Below, piece after piece: positions 31,964-43,343 of a stretch of 64,000 nucleotides of DNA (within the stretch, counting starts at the first letter, position 1; each line of letters begins with the position of its first letter). The stretch spans positions 36,909 through 100,908 of the forward strand of contig CAICTM010000172.1 in assembly GCA_903772945.1 (NCBI GenBank). Reading direction: 5' to 3'. The notes beneath the pieces were generated by a model, which saw only the letters and a program-made list of their open reading frames with translations, did no database searches and had not been told where the DNA came from. The DNA comes from Seminavis robusta (taxonomy: Eukaryota > Bacillariophyta > Bacillariophyceae > Naviculales > Naviculaceae). A program made the translations under genes and the position numbers.

Positions 31964-34566
31964 ATGTCTTCACCCCCCGAAGAACCGTGGGAGGAGAACA
32001 CCCAATCACCACTTCTTGATGATCGCGAAGATGAGTTCAACCTTCCTCCGGTGGAAACCAGTAGCAGTAGCGAGGAAGAGGAAGAGGAAGAGGATGATGA
32101 TGAAGGAGAAGAAGAAGACCAATATGAAGAAGAGGCCAGTCGTCCTGTCATGACTCAAGGAACCAGCTTTGTTGTGGCAAGTATGTTGGCACTTGGCTCT
32201 GACTCCAACCTCAGCTTTGGTAATCCTCCACCAGCTCCAGCCAGAGTCTCCTTGTCACCTCAAAATCCAACTCAAAACCCAGCCACAGCCTCAACAACAG
32301 AGGAAGAAGAAACTCCAACAAAGGAAAATCCGCCAAAGAATGCAGCCATTTCAATGAAAAGTGCTGCTGAAATTGCCTCTGCCCTTGGATCTGGTCGGGA
32401 TTTTACATCCTTGGACTTGACAGAGAAAGAGCAAAAGCTTCTTGATGACTGCAAGGACGTGGGAAGACGAGGAAGAAAGCACGAGAAGAAATGTGAGAGT
32501 CTTCAAAAGCGATTCTTCGGTACAATCCGAGATCATGGAGGTTCCGTTTTGGCCAGCCTTCTTGAGATTGTTCCCGTCACTTACGACCAAGGGCTGTCCA
32601 CTGACTTCGCCTTTTTCAATGTCGTGTGTGGAGAAAAAGATGGAAACAAGCACAAAATCCTGAATTATTGTTCCATCTTGTGTGGAATGAAGTGGTTGTG
32701 TTTGTCTGGAAGCAACAAAGGAAAACCGCTCTCTCCGACCGTCTTCACCCAATACATCAACAACGTGTTTGGCGAGTGGAAGAAAAAGACTCACGACAAG
32801 TTTCTGTACTCCTTCAAAGAGGATTTCAACGCCAAAGGAGACTTCCACGGTGTCATGATTCAATTTTGGGCGGAAATCCGCAGGGGAGATCCAACGTTTG
32901 GAATTCGCAGTCATAAATCGGAGATTGATTGGGAAGCGGACAAGAAAATCCGCGAAGCTGTCAAAGACGGACGACTCCAACCGTGGAAAAATCCGCTTCA
33001 TCTCCAATTCGTCTGTGTGTTCCACCTTGGTCGATCTTTTTTCTTCGGGGTGGTAAGGAAATGTCCGAGCTCATGATGCGTGATACTTATTCCGGAATGT
33101 ACACTCGCGAGATGGGCGACCTGGCTGGATGTTGCATTGGCAATCCGACTGCCCGAGACAAGACCAACGACTGAGCTTCTACAAATCTGGAGCTCTTGCG
33201 GACAAAGATCGCTGGTTGGAAATCGTCGAGAATCCGCGAGATCCACTCTGTGCGTTCAAGTGTTTCGACTTCTACCTGTCCAAGTGTCATCCAGAAGCGG
33301 AGAAATTCTTTGCCAAGATTGCCTCTAGCAAGCAGAAGAAGGAATACAAGAAGTATTTCACAACCATCAAGTGCATGGGAACAAGTACCAGGATCGAGAC
33401 ATTTGGTTCCAACCGTCAGGGGAAACTGCTCAGTACAACCTAGGCCAAACAATGTCTCCAAGAAGGCCAAGGAACTCGGTGCTGTATTGGAGTCAATAAT
33501 CTTGAGAAATTCACAAACCATGGGCTTCGTGCATATGGAATCACCAAGATGCATCAAGCTCGGGTTCCCATGGCTGCTCGATTGAAATTCGCCCGCCACA
33601 AATGCGAACAGAGTCAAATCCCTTATGCACGTCTCGTAGATGAAGGTCGATCGACTGCTTCAAGGCGTTTGTGTGTTTCCGATAAGGACTTGGCGGTGGA
33701 ATCCGAAGATGAAGATGGAAATCCACGGCCTCCTTGACGAACCATGGAGGTAGAATCCGATGATGGTGGCGGTAAGCCGCGCGCAAAGCGAGTCTCGAAG
33801 CGCCAAGCGCAAAAAGAAAAGGATGCTTCGTGGAAAAAGTCGAGCAAGCCCAAGAAGACTGCGTCCGCCAAGAAGAGAGTGCCGGAGGAGATCTTGACTC
33901 AAGATTCGGACGATGAAGAAGAGGCGTCCTTGTTGACCGAAGATCCATCCGTCATTCCAGACGACAAGGTGTTGAAGAAGATGACGAAGAAGCAATTGCT
34001 CGAGTTGGTCCAGGCTCAGGCGGCGGCTTCGACCGCAAGTGTTGCGTCCGCTCCTGTGGTGGCTGGTGTGCCGTTGTTTCCGTGGCAGGATCTCATCAAT
34101 CCGTGGCGCGGCTCCAGTTGCGGTGGCTCCCGCTGCAGTGCCTCCAGTTGCGACAAATCGAGTATTCGCTCAACCGCCAGCAGCAGCTCCCTTGGTTGGG
34201 CGAATCAAGTCATGGATCAACGAATGTATCAACAGCAACCGATGCACATGCAAATCCAGCCGCAGCCTCAGTACTCGATTCCGATGCCAATGAATTGGAG
34301 TCAAATGGTGGCGATGCAGCAACAAGCAACCATGATGCAGAATTTTATGGTGCCACAACCACAGCAGTATGTGTATCCGCAGTTTCAGCAATCAGCTCCA
34401 GATGCAGATGCAGCCAGCCCCACAGATGCAGCAACCGCCGACTGCACAAATCCAACAGGCGCCACAGATGCAATCCCAGCAGGAGATATGGCTGCGAGAT
34501 GCCCAAGGGAATTTCTTTCCTGCCAACCAGAATCAGAATGGACCGAACGGACCGGCATTTGGATGA
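31964..34566 (+). pseudogene. Crypton-like tyrosine recombinase, frame-broken
   Basis: The first frame (31964 to about 33030) gives a Ser/Glu-rich acidic N terminus, then a DUF3504-like DNA-binding/core region with VFTQYINNVFGEWKKK. Family-like blocks continue in other frames in the same order: FLRGGKEMSELMMRDTYSGMY (about 33040), KCFDFYLSKCHPEAEKFFAK (about 33260), then a TNHGLRAYGITKM block (about 33510-33550) carrying the HxxR part of the tyrosine-recombinase active site, then a basic stretch. A Met/Gln/Pro-rich tail starts near 34200 and ends at 34566 (…NGPAFG). At least five frame changes show decay. Cryptons move as circular DNA through such recombinases. Flanking repeats were not identified. 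Confidence 0.65.
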
Positions 34567-35777
34567 GTCAGAACGCCATGGTGGGGTATTATTTGTAGGG
34601 CCATTGAAATCATTTCGAGTGAAGAAGAAGGGCATAGGTATCCTTTTGGCTTTGTGGCTGTGAAAATAATGAGGAAATATGAAGAATCGATTGGTGGTTT
34701 GTAACTTGCGAGGTTGGGTGTTCTCATTTTGATCGTTCCGGATCCGTCTGTTTGACCCCTCTTAACGTTCCGTTTGATAATTACCCTACATATTAGAAAC
34801 AATTACATTTTTCCATCATCTGGTACAACAAATACGCATAGGAATTGTATCAGAATGTGGGAAAACCTATTTGCTTCTGAAAAATGGTTTAGTTCGATTA
34901 ATCCCACAAACTGATGCACATTGCCCAAATTTTATCACATGTTCACGGAAACGTTCCCATGATCGTACATGCTCTCCAAAGTGACGATTGTTGCTGTGCA
35001 ACCATTGATACCCTGTTTTGTGTGGTTGAATAGTGTGGTGGGTGGCATCAAAATCGCCACAGCAACAATAAATCCATTGAATCGTATCTATTCCATACTC
35101 AACGAACAAACATGTTTCGAAATCCGGTGAGAATCTTCCGAAAATCCAACGAACGTCCGATGAGACATCCCTTATACAAATCTCCAGAATCCGTGAAATG
35201 GGATTGTACTGTATTCGTACAGTGGATCATCCCGGTAACAGGATTTCTGAGTAACGGCCTCACGATTCAAATGATTTTCAAAAATCAGTGACGCATGTAA
35301 AAATTACTATAGAGACATCAGTAGGAAAATCCAATCGGATTCTGACATCAGGCCGTTACCGGCAATTTCAATCCTGTATGTAAGATTTCGAAATCCGAAT
35401 CGGCCTATCGAGTTAAATAAGACGGGGATTTCGACCGTTGAGAACTTCTACAGTAGAAAGTGTACCAGAGCTACGAGGGTGTTGCCGGGTGGATTACAAA
35501 AAATGAGGGACGCGTACGTGGCGGGAGGCCAATCTTCCTCCAAAGATTTTGTCGGAAGATCCAAAAGCCTCACAAAGATCCAGTCACACTTCTGGAATTC
35601 CGGAGCGTAAGATCCAAAAGATACACAGATCCAGTGTAATCTTCCGCGGCGAAGAGCTCGGCCAAGAACATCACGTCACTTTTTCAGTTAGTTGTTGCCA
35701 GTCTAATTTCCTTTCACTTGGATCTTTGACCCACTTTTATTGCTGCAAACAGAGCTAGTTGGTTATTATTGTTCACC
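34567..35777. other. long intergenic region
   Basis: No supported gene in 1.2 kb. At 35240-35370 GTAACGGCC and GGCCGTTAC lie as imperfect inverted repeats around an AT-rich centre; they may be remains of a small element or of the Crypton flank. Confidence 0.4.
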
Positions 35778-37003
35778 ATGAAGGTCCTTGCTCAAGCCAC
35801 CAAAATGTATCTCCGCCAAGCGGCGCCACGCACGGTTGCTCGCTGCAGCTTGTCCACTTTGGCCACTAGTACGACAACAGCAACTTCTCCACTGGCAGCA
35901 TCCTGCTCTTGCCCCTGTGGACCCAACTGTCGTTGTGGTCCCACCTGCAGCTGTAGTAGTAGTTTGGGCAAAAAGACAAATACAAAGATCACTCGCCGTT
36001 CCATGTCCACCATGGATGATCTCAAGACCGGAACGGAAGCTTACATGGGATTGTATCCGGAAGCGAGTACCGATGGAGCCTTGCGTTTGGGAAACATCAT
36101 TCCCGATTTTGCCTGCGAAACAACGCATGGATACTGGGAATCCTTTCATGAATGGAAAAAGGGCAAGTGGGCCATTCTCTTTAGTCATCCTGCCGATTTC
36201 ACGCCGGTTTGTACCACTGAAATTGGACGTTTGGCCTCAAGTACGATACTTGGAGTCATGGATTGCTTGGTGGCGACACTCTCGGTAGATCCCGTCAAGA
36301 GTCACAACGATTGGTTACAGGATGTGGTAGCTCATTGTGAAAACAAAATTGAGGTGAGTTTTGGTAATGCTCAATTGTTGATTACAGTATTAAAGAAAAA
36401 GAAGATGGCTGGGAAACACCTCCATCTTTGTGCTGACCTGGATTCTTCGATGTTTGACAGGTCAAATTCCCCATTATTGGAGATGCGGATCGAAAAGTTA
36501 GTACTGCTTTTGGAATGCTCGATGAGAAAACATCGGATGATCAAGAATTGCCCTTGACTATTCGTGCAGTTTTCATTATCAATCCTGGTACGTTCAGACG
36601 AAAAAAAACGTTTGCTAGGGTATTTTGGGGCTCCTCTTTCCATTTCTGTCTAACTGATTCTTTCTTTCTTTCATATTATTTGACTGAAGAAAACAAGCTC
36701 ATGCTGTCGCTCAACTACCCCGCATGTGTGGGTCGCAACATGGACGAAATTGTTCGTTGTGTGGAAGCACTCCAGCTCAGCTATGAAAAGTCCATTGCCA
36801 CTCCGGCCAACTGGCCCAACAACCACGAAGAAATCTTGATGCCCGATGGTAGTCACAGCTCGGAATACAAGGGATCCGTCTTTTTGTTGCCCACAGTCTC
36901 GGAGGAAGAAGCCAATGAACGGTATCCTGGTTTTCACACGTGCGATGTGCCTTCCAAAATCCCCTACTTGCGATTGGTCAAGGCGGAAGACGTTGAGAAA
37001 TAA
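35778..37003 (+). CDS. 1-Cys (Prx6-type) peroxiredoxin with Cys-rich N-terminal extension
   Basis: Exons 35778-36353, 36461-36587 and 36690-37003 (introns of 107 and 102 bases, GT-AG, phases 0 and 1) give 338 residues. Residues 100-338 are a Prx6-type peroxiredoxin: HPADFTPVCTTEIGRLA carries the peroxidatic Cys145, followed by VDPVKSHNDW, FPIIGDAD, LTIRAVFIINP and the C-terminal LNYPACVGRNMDEI block. The enzyme reduces hydrogen peroxide and organic peroxides. The N terminus looks mitochondrial (basic, Ser/Thr-rich) but contains a dense cluster, CSCPCGPNCRCGPTCSC at residues 43-59, with seven cysteines spaced as in metallothioneins. That extension is not part of the normal family. An internal Met76 or Met79 could serve as the start of a shorter, canonical form. 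Confidence 0.9.
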
Positions 37004-37612
37004 TAAAACAAATACTACGGTATGTGTGACGTGATGAGGAAAAAAAAAGAAGATCTTTATTGCACGGAGCAAGTTTTTGAATTACGTAGGTAGTCAAGAG
37101 TTTTGGTAAGCACAATTTTGATAGGAATAACTTACGGTAGGGGTCTTTAGTCCCAGGAAGAGGAATACCGGTCGAGTAGGACCTAATTGGCCAACGAGTA
37201 CATGTAGCTCGTCCCGTTGGGTTGCCAGCAAGATGTCAAAACTTTGCTTGGTATCCGTTGCAACTGGGCTATGTCTTGCTACTTTGTCCACATTCTTTAC
37301 ATCATTGTTCTATCTTGTCTCTCGCTACCAGGTACCGGTCAGCTGAACACATAGGATGCCATTGATTTTCTCCACCCCCCTGATAATGGGGAAGAATGCT
37401 GGGTAATTCAATCGTTCTACGAATGGTACCGGGCAACTTCCGTTGGATCCCGTAGGTGGATTCTCTACGTGAGCTCGGCTTGGTCCGCGCCTCATTTTCC
37501 GATCAAACTTTCACAACAACCGGCACCGGCCTAACTTCTTCTTTTCTCATTACTTTGTGGTGGCCATCTCCACGAAGACAAGCTTAGCACCATACTACCG
37601 TTGAGCAGCACC
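37004..37612. promoter_or_regulatory. upstream region of Reeler-like gene 1
   Basis: Non-coding. A 47-base block at 37401-37447 is conserved upstream of the paralogue at 39629 (see the two separate block entries). An ACCGGT occurs near 37332. Confidence 0.5.
37401..37447 (+). promoter_or_regulatory. conserved upstream block, copy 1
   Basis: This block shares 42 of 47 bases with 39394-39440, including ATTCAATCGTTC, ACGAATG and TTCCGTTGGA. It ends 165 bases before the start codon. Confidence 0.55.
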
Positions 37613-38401
37613 ATGACATCTATCTTGCTTCGATCTACTTTGCTTTTGCTGGCATGCAGCTCCGTTTCGGCTAGTCCCACTGGGGCATCAGCTTGTCCTG
37701 GAGGAGAGGCTGCTGTGGGAGGAACTCACCTCACTGCTGCCGATTTGAAAACTGGCACCTTGGAGGAATCTCCGCAGGGTTTGAAGGTTCAGCTCAATGG
37801 TGCTGACTTGGTTCCTGGCATACCAGGCATATTTTTCGGTGGAGAAGAGGCTACCATCAGCTTGACCGGAACAGCAGATTTCAAGGGATTTCTGTTGCGG
37901 TTGGACGGCGCCGTCTTCGATGCAGCTGATGTAACATATGGATTTGATCCTTCCGAGGAGGACGAGATCCAACAAGCCGCTGTGTGCACAGGAGGAGCGG
38001 AAGGATGGACTCATACCAACAACAGTCCCAAGTCCACTGTGTCGGTTTCTATTACGTTGGGCGCAGCTAGATCTGATTTGAGGTTGGATGTGACGGTTGT
38101 TATTAGCAACAGTGCGGGTGTTTCGGAGTACTACTACACTGGATACGATCTCAGTGCTCCCGCTCGTGCCGATTGGGAAGGTGATGGTGATCTGCTGGCT
38201 GCTGGAGATCCCAATGCAACGGCACCTGCGGCACCGACCGACTCAGAACCTGGAAATGGCACTACCGCAGCACCAGATTCTTCCAGTACCACAGCACCAG
38301 ATTCTTCTAGTACCACAGCACCAGATGCTTCTGCCGCCAGCATTTTGACTACTGGATGGGTGACAACGTTTATTGGAGGGCTCTTTGCCATGGTGATGTA
38401 A
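37613..38401 (+). CDS. Reeler-like secreted protein, tandem copy 1
   Basis: The first ATG is 37613; the frame above it opens only with TTG. The 262-residue protein has a signal peptide (LLLLACSSVSASPTG), then the same PTGASACPGGEAAVGG start as the gene at 24.5 kb. The Reeler-like core carries FKGFLLRLDG, an AVCTGGAEGWTHTNN block and DVTVVISNSAGVSEYYYTGY. A Thr/Ser/Pro stalk contains two full APDSSSTT units before a degenerate unit. The hydrophobic C terminus (FIGGLFAMVM) suggests GPI anchoring. It is probably a cell-surface protein; the function is unknown. Tandem with 39629-40444. Confidence 0.72.
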   Translation: MTSILLRSTLLLLACSSVSASPTGASACPGGEAAVGGTHLTAADLKTGTLEESPQGLKVQLNGADLVPGIPGIFFGGEEATISLTGTADFKGFLLRLDGAVFDAADVTYGFDPSEEDEIQQAAVCTGGAEGWTHTNNSPKSTVSVSITLGAARSDLRLDVTVVISNSAGVSEYYYTGYDLSAPARADWEGDGDLLAAGDPNATAPAAPTDSEPGNGTTAAPDSSSTTAPDSSSTTAPDASAASILTTGWVTTFIGGLFAMVM

Positions 38402-39628
38402 ATTCCGTCCATTCGATCTGTTTTTGTTGTCAATTGAGAAGAGCCGAGAATGAAGTTAGTTCGCCTGTCTTTTTCACTTGGGGAAGTACTGTTCAAGTAT
38501 ATTCCAAGTCTGTCACCTGTGAAGTTTCTATTGCCGTACAAGAGCAGACGCTATAATAACGTACCTTAAACCCAGCTCCACCTTATGCCCCCGAAGCATT
38601 TTAGAAAAAGAAACACAGGTGGCAGTATACAGGAGTTTTCCTGAGCTAACTTTCCTTTCCAGGTTGTCTCATCTTCTGCTGTAAGCAACCAAATTGTAGC
38701 ATGTATTGGAAGTGCTCAATTGGCAAGACCAGTACGCTATCAGCCAAGTAGGCAACTATCGTCGGGTAACTAGCTATTTTAAAATAGGTTTAGGTTGAGT
38801 CACCGTAAGGGTACGGTTTTACAGACTGACGATTGTCACTCATTGAGCTCAGTACTAGTACCGGTACTGTAGGGGTTGCCGGCCGTGGAATGAAGCTGAT
38901 GCATTTCACAGATGGAGGATTCTCCGCAGTCTTACAATACGTTGTGTTAGAGATCTTTCATGCTGTGACTGACTGGCGCCACAAAGGAATACATGTGGTG
39001 GCCCATGCCCAGAAAAGGCAAAATCTGGCTCGTAAATATCGTCACGCCTCAAGCAGGATTGTGATGCTTGGACAGTAACTGTTGCTCTTGAGGCATTTTG
39101 CGTGGAAGGGTCCGTATCAGTTTGTTTGGAGCGCTTTTGCTGCTCATGAACTTCGGAGCTTCGATCAATTCCTCTTTTGCCTTTGTCTTCCTCCATCTTG
39201 GTTCTGTTATCGGTTCTGGCTCAGTATTGGATAGCGATTACTAGCTAGCTAGTAGGTTGTGTTTAGTCTACTGTTGCTGCGGAACTTAATGCTGCGGCCT
39301 GGCTGCATTGCTTCCATGTTTTCCACGATCTGCACTCGTCACTGTTTGCCAACACAGAGTATCGAACTGCGGAGCGTGGAGATGGGCATTGCCGGGTGAT
39401 TCAATCGTTCCACGAATGATACCGGGCAGGTTCCGTTGGAGCGTTGGAGCCTTTTTTAATCAGCATTGGCCAGGTCCGCGTTTCATTTTTCGGAGAAGTT
39501 CTTCCAGTCTCATTTTTTTGGCTGGCCATTCTTCCTAACAAGACAATAAGAAGAACCGTACCCGTCCTCTCCATAGCCCCTCTAAAGTAACACCTCTCCT
39601 TGTTACTACTATCCCGTTTATCAGCACC
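38402..39628. other. intergenic between tandem paralogues
   Basis: No supported gene. The 3' flanks of both Reeler-like genes share GAAGAGCCGAGAATGAAGTTA-type sequence, so the duplicated unit includes flanking DNA. An ACCGGT is at 38860-38865. Confidence 0.5.
39394..39440 (+). promoter_or_regulatory. conserved upstream block, copy 2
   Basis: This is the counterpart of 37401-37447, ending 188 bases before the start codon. The surrounding DNA is much less similar than the block. Confidence 0.55.
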
Positions 39629-40444
39629 ATGACATCTCTCTTGCTTCGATCCACTTTGCTTTTGTTGGCATGCAGCTCTGTTTCGGCTAGTCCCACTGGG
39701 GCATCAGCTTGTCCCGGAGGAGAGGCTGCTGTGGGATCAACTCACATCACTGCTGCCGATTTGAAAAACGGCACCTTGGAGGAATCTCCTCAGGGTTTGA
39801 AGGTTCAGCTCAATGGTGCCGACTTGGTCCCTGGCACACCAGGCATCTTTAACGCCGGAGAAGAGGCTGAGATCGCCTTGGTTGGAACGGCAGATTTCAA
39901 GGGATTTCTATTTCGCTTTGATGCTGAGCTTCTCTCTGATGTTCTCATTAGTTTTGGAACTCCAGAAGCCGAGACTGCTGAGATCCAACCTGCCTCTGTG
40001 TGCACAGGACGACCTTCTGGAATGACTCATACCAACAACAATCCCAAATCCACTACGACATTTACTGTTGAGGTGGAAGCACCAGTACCTGATATGACTT
40101 TGGATGTGACGGTTGTTATTGTCAACAGTGCAGGTGTATCGGAGTACTACTACACTGAATACATGCTCAGTGCTGACGCTGCTCCGGAAGGAGATGATGG
40201 TGATGCTGCTGGAGATGCCAATGCGACGGCACCTGAGGAACCGATGGAATCAGAACCTGCCCCCGCAGATGGAAATGGCACCACTGCAGCACCAGATTCT
40301 TCTAGCACCACAGCACCAGATTCTTCTAGTACCACGGCACCAGATTCTCCTGGTACCACAGCACCAGATTCGTCTGCCACCAGCATTGTGACTACTGGAT
40401 GGGTGACAACGTTTATTGGAGGGCTCTTTGCCATGGTGATGTAA
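39629..40444 (+). CDS. Reeler-like secreted protein, tandem copy 2
   Basis: This paralogue of 37613-38401 encodes 271 residues from ATG 39629. The signal peptide, the PTGASACPGGEAAVG start, the C-terminal anchor and the last 15 residues are nearly identical, while the central Reeler-like strands have diverged (FKGFLFRFDAE, then a PASVCTGRPSGMTHTNN block). The Ser/Thr/Pro stalk has four APDS-type units instead of three, so the stalk length varies by repeat expansion. Conservation of both ends with a variable middle suggests selection on surface exposure. Function unknown. Confidence 0.72.
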   Translation: MTSLLLRSTLLLLACSSVSASPTGASACPGGEAAVGSTHITAADLKNGTLEESPQGLKVQLNGADLVPGTPGIFNAGEEAEIALVGTADFKGFLFRFDAELLSDVLISFGTPEAETAEIQPASVCTGRPSGMTHTNNNPKSTTTFTVEVEAPVPDMTLDVTVVIVNSAGVSEYYYTEYMLSADAAPEGDDGDAAGDANATAPEEPMESEPAPADGNGTTAAPDSSSTTAPDSSSTTAPDSPGTTAPDSSATSIVTTGWVTTFIGGLFAMVM

Positions 40445-41226
40445 ATTCCATCCATTTGTTCTGTAATTTGTGTTGCTTGGGAAGAGCCGAGAATGAAGTT
40501 AATTTGCCTGTCTTTTTCACTTGTGTAATTCTGTTGAAGTATTCCAAGTCTTTCACCTGTGAAGTTTTCTATGGTCGTGTAAGATCAGACCCTAATAATG
40601 AAAACCCAGCTCCACCTGTTATCCCCCCGAAGCTTTTTAGAAAAAGAGGCAGAACAGTGGCGGTACAGTTGTAGCAGGAAATTCCTGACCTCAACTGGCC
40701 AGGTTGCCTCATCTTGTCGTAACACCAAACCAAATCTTCTATTCTACTAGTAGAAGATTGTCAGCTCCCCAATGGCGAGCTTCACCATTGGCAAGCAACT
40801 TCCAATAGCTACCGTTATACAGCGTACTAGTACTAGCTTAGGTTGAGTTGCACTGTACGGTACTAGTACGGTTGCGGATTGAGGGCTGACTCGACTCTTC
40901 ACTTGTGGAGCTTGGCACCGCAATAAATCGGAAGCACAATTGGAGGACGATAGTTATTTAGATGAGCATTTACTTAAAATTTATGCTTTAGTTTAAAAAT
41001 TGCCCAAATTGTAGCGAAAAAACGCACAGAATCTTGTTTCTTCTAGACCAATGCGGACACAAACATTTTGCTCGACTCACACTCCTCCGCAGGACAGCAC
41101 TCTCATTTGTACAGCAGTCTCCTCCATATTTTCTCTTCGTTGCAAAACAAACTCGAGGAGAACACTGCTGGTTCAGCCATAGCACTATCAAGCCATCACT
41201 ATCTTATCAATCGTCATTGGAGTACC
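40445..41226. other. intergenic
   Basis: No supported gene. The first 120 bases are the 3' flank shared with the paralogue. Confidence 0.5.
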
Positions 41227-43343
41227 ATGAGCACCGCTAGTGGAACGAACGATGGAGCCTTGGCTATGGCTGTGGCTTTCAGCGATGGGCAGGAAGGAAA
41301 GCGTCAAAGAGAATCATTCGAATCCAGCCCCGACTTTGAAATCTTTTGCCGTTTGATGAGTTTCTTCTGGCTCTCACACGCAGGCTTTGGCCAAGAAACT
41401 TGCTGCTCTTGGTGTTGGGAATCTTGGCGACTTGTCTCTCGTGCAGGAGGCTGATGTCGAGGATTTGCCGGTGGCTCTTCGCCAGAAATTGCTTGGTCTC
41501 GGCCAGTACGTGGACACGAAAGCAAGGCTCGCACTGCTGGGAATGTCGGGAGAAATCGAAGAGGAGTTGGCTAAATTGAACAAAAATCACGTCGCTGCCA
41601 AGACGGAAAGCAACAATGACACGGCGCTCTCTGCTAGCTCTGGTGCCATCCATTTGGATGTTGGCGGGTTTCATTTTACGACTACAAAGGAAACTCTCTG
41701 CCGCGTCGAAGGGTCTGTGCTTGAAGCCATGTTTTCGGGTCGCCATGACAAACCAGCCATACTTGACAATGGACGGTTTGTCATTGATCGCCCTGGAGAA
41801 AATTTTCATCATATGCTGCAGTTTCTACGCACGGGAAGTGTCGTGTCCTTGCCGAGCGACCATGAGACACGCGAGGCCCTGACATTGGAAGCCGATTACT
41901 ACGGCATTCAGGCCATCGCTCGCGCTTGTCGACAGCCTTTGATACATACATGGTCTTGCTTGCCAACGGATGTGCAGGAATTCTTTCGAGAGGAAGAAAA
42001 GCTTCGGGCGGCCTTCTCCGAAGAGGACCTGATCGTGGCTGATCTAGACCCTCTCAAGTATCTTGTCCCACTGTTCGGTTCAGGTGGAGAGGATTCTGTG
42101 GAGTTGCCGATCACGTTTGAGCGCACCAAAGATTGTGGCATGCAGGGTACGATCTTTACCCATCGAACGCTTCGAGAGGTTGGTAAACCGCTGACGGTCA
42201 CTACGATGGATAAGTTCGTGTCAAAGTTTCACAAGACCCACCCAAATATTCTTCATCGCCTCAAGGATGTACTTGCGGAAGAACCGGTAATCGTTGCTGG
42301 TGGCTCTGTTCTTCGGGCTCTACTCTTGACGTCTTCCAAGTGGACCGGGCAGAAGAGTGATATTGATTTGTTCCAGAGGAGGCCACCGCATTGCCAAGCG
42401 CATCTACTACGCATTGGCGGTCGACGACGAGCGGTGGGTTATTGTGCGAAGCGGTGGAGTGATCACGATTCATGATTGGCGTGGAAGTTGGGCTAGCAGC
42501 ACCGTGGTTGTCCAGATTGTCCTTCGTCGCTACAAGTGCCCCGCAGAAATACTGCTCGGATTCGACGTGGACAGTTGTTGCTGCGCCTATGACGGCAAAG
42601 ATGTTTTGGTGAACTCACGATGGATTCGGGCTGTCAAGACCCAAACCAACATCATAAACCCCTTGCACGCTTGGCCCAACAAACCGTCTTACGAATTGCG
42701 TCTCGCAAAATACATGGCGCGAGGGTTTGCTATCGTTGTTCCTGCGCTTGATCAGAATCAAGTGACAGTCATCATCTATGATGCAATTGTGAAAAGCAGT
42801 CTGCCCGATCTAAAGGGACTGGCTCGGCTACTCAAGATAGTGTTCGAGTTGGACCTTGCTCGTGAATCTTCACGTGATGAATTCGAGCTGAATAGTATAA
42901 CAGATTTGGGGGGGCGAGGCAATTTTCGATTGCGGCACCACTTTGTAGCAGATCTGAGCGACTGCGAAAAGCTTGTTCATGGCAAGGCACTCCAGGAATT
43001 TTTCGATGACTACCACAACGATGACAAGTTCGTCAATCGTTGTCGTGTTTATGCTCCGCTCGCACTCTTTCGTGATGAATACCGCCACGAGCCCAATTGG
43101 TGCTTGCCCGAAATGTGGGATCGCAGAATCTACAATTTCAAAAAGTCCAGCGCGAATCGGGATGAGGTCTGGCAGCAGTTTGAGGATTCCGACGGACAGG
43201 CTCCACCTGGTGTCCCCGACAAGCTCGTGGATTCTTGGCAGTCGGGCAAGTGTTCTCGGGAGTATCTCAACGCCACGGGAATCGACAAGGCTGACCTTGA
43301 CAGCATCTATTATGCCCATGCTTTCGGATGTAATGACGAGTAA
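41227..43343 (+). pseudogene. BTB/KCTD (T1) plus nucleotidyltransferase-like protein, frame-broken
   Basis: From ATG 41227 a short N terminus leads to a frame change near 41350-41385. The next frame (to about 42372) contains a helical segment (ALAKKLAALGVGNLGDL), a BTB/T1 domain of the KCTD type (IHLDVGGFHFTTTKETL … HHMLQFLRTG) and the start of a nucleotidyltransferase-like fold with GGSVLRALL followed by SDIDLF, the classic GGS/DxD pair. A second break near 42372-42398 moves the frame, and RIYYALAVDDERWV onwards continues to 43343. An intact protein would be about 690 residues. The gaps are too short for usual introns here, so it is either a recent pseudogene or has indel errors. KCTD domains often recruit cullin-3; the catalytic activity of the second domain is unproven. 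Confidence 0.65.

Noticed and set aside
35240-35370. Possible small inverted-repeat element (MITE)
   Set aside because: Only GTAACGGCC/GGCCGTTAC pair clearly; no target duplication or second copy seen.
38833-39196. Open frames on both strands between the Reeler-like paralogues
   Set aside because: Short, overlapping and without any family feature.
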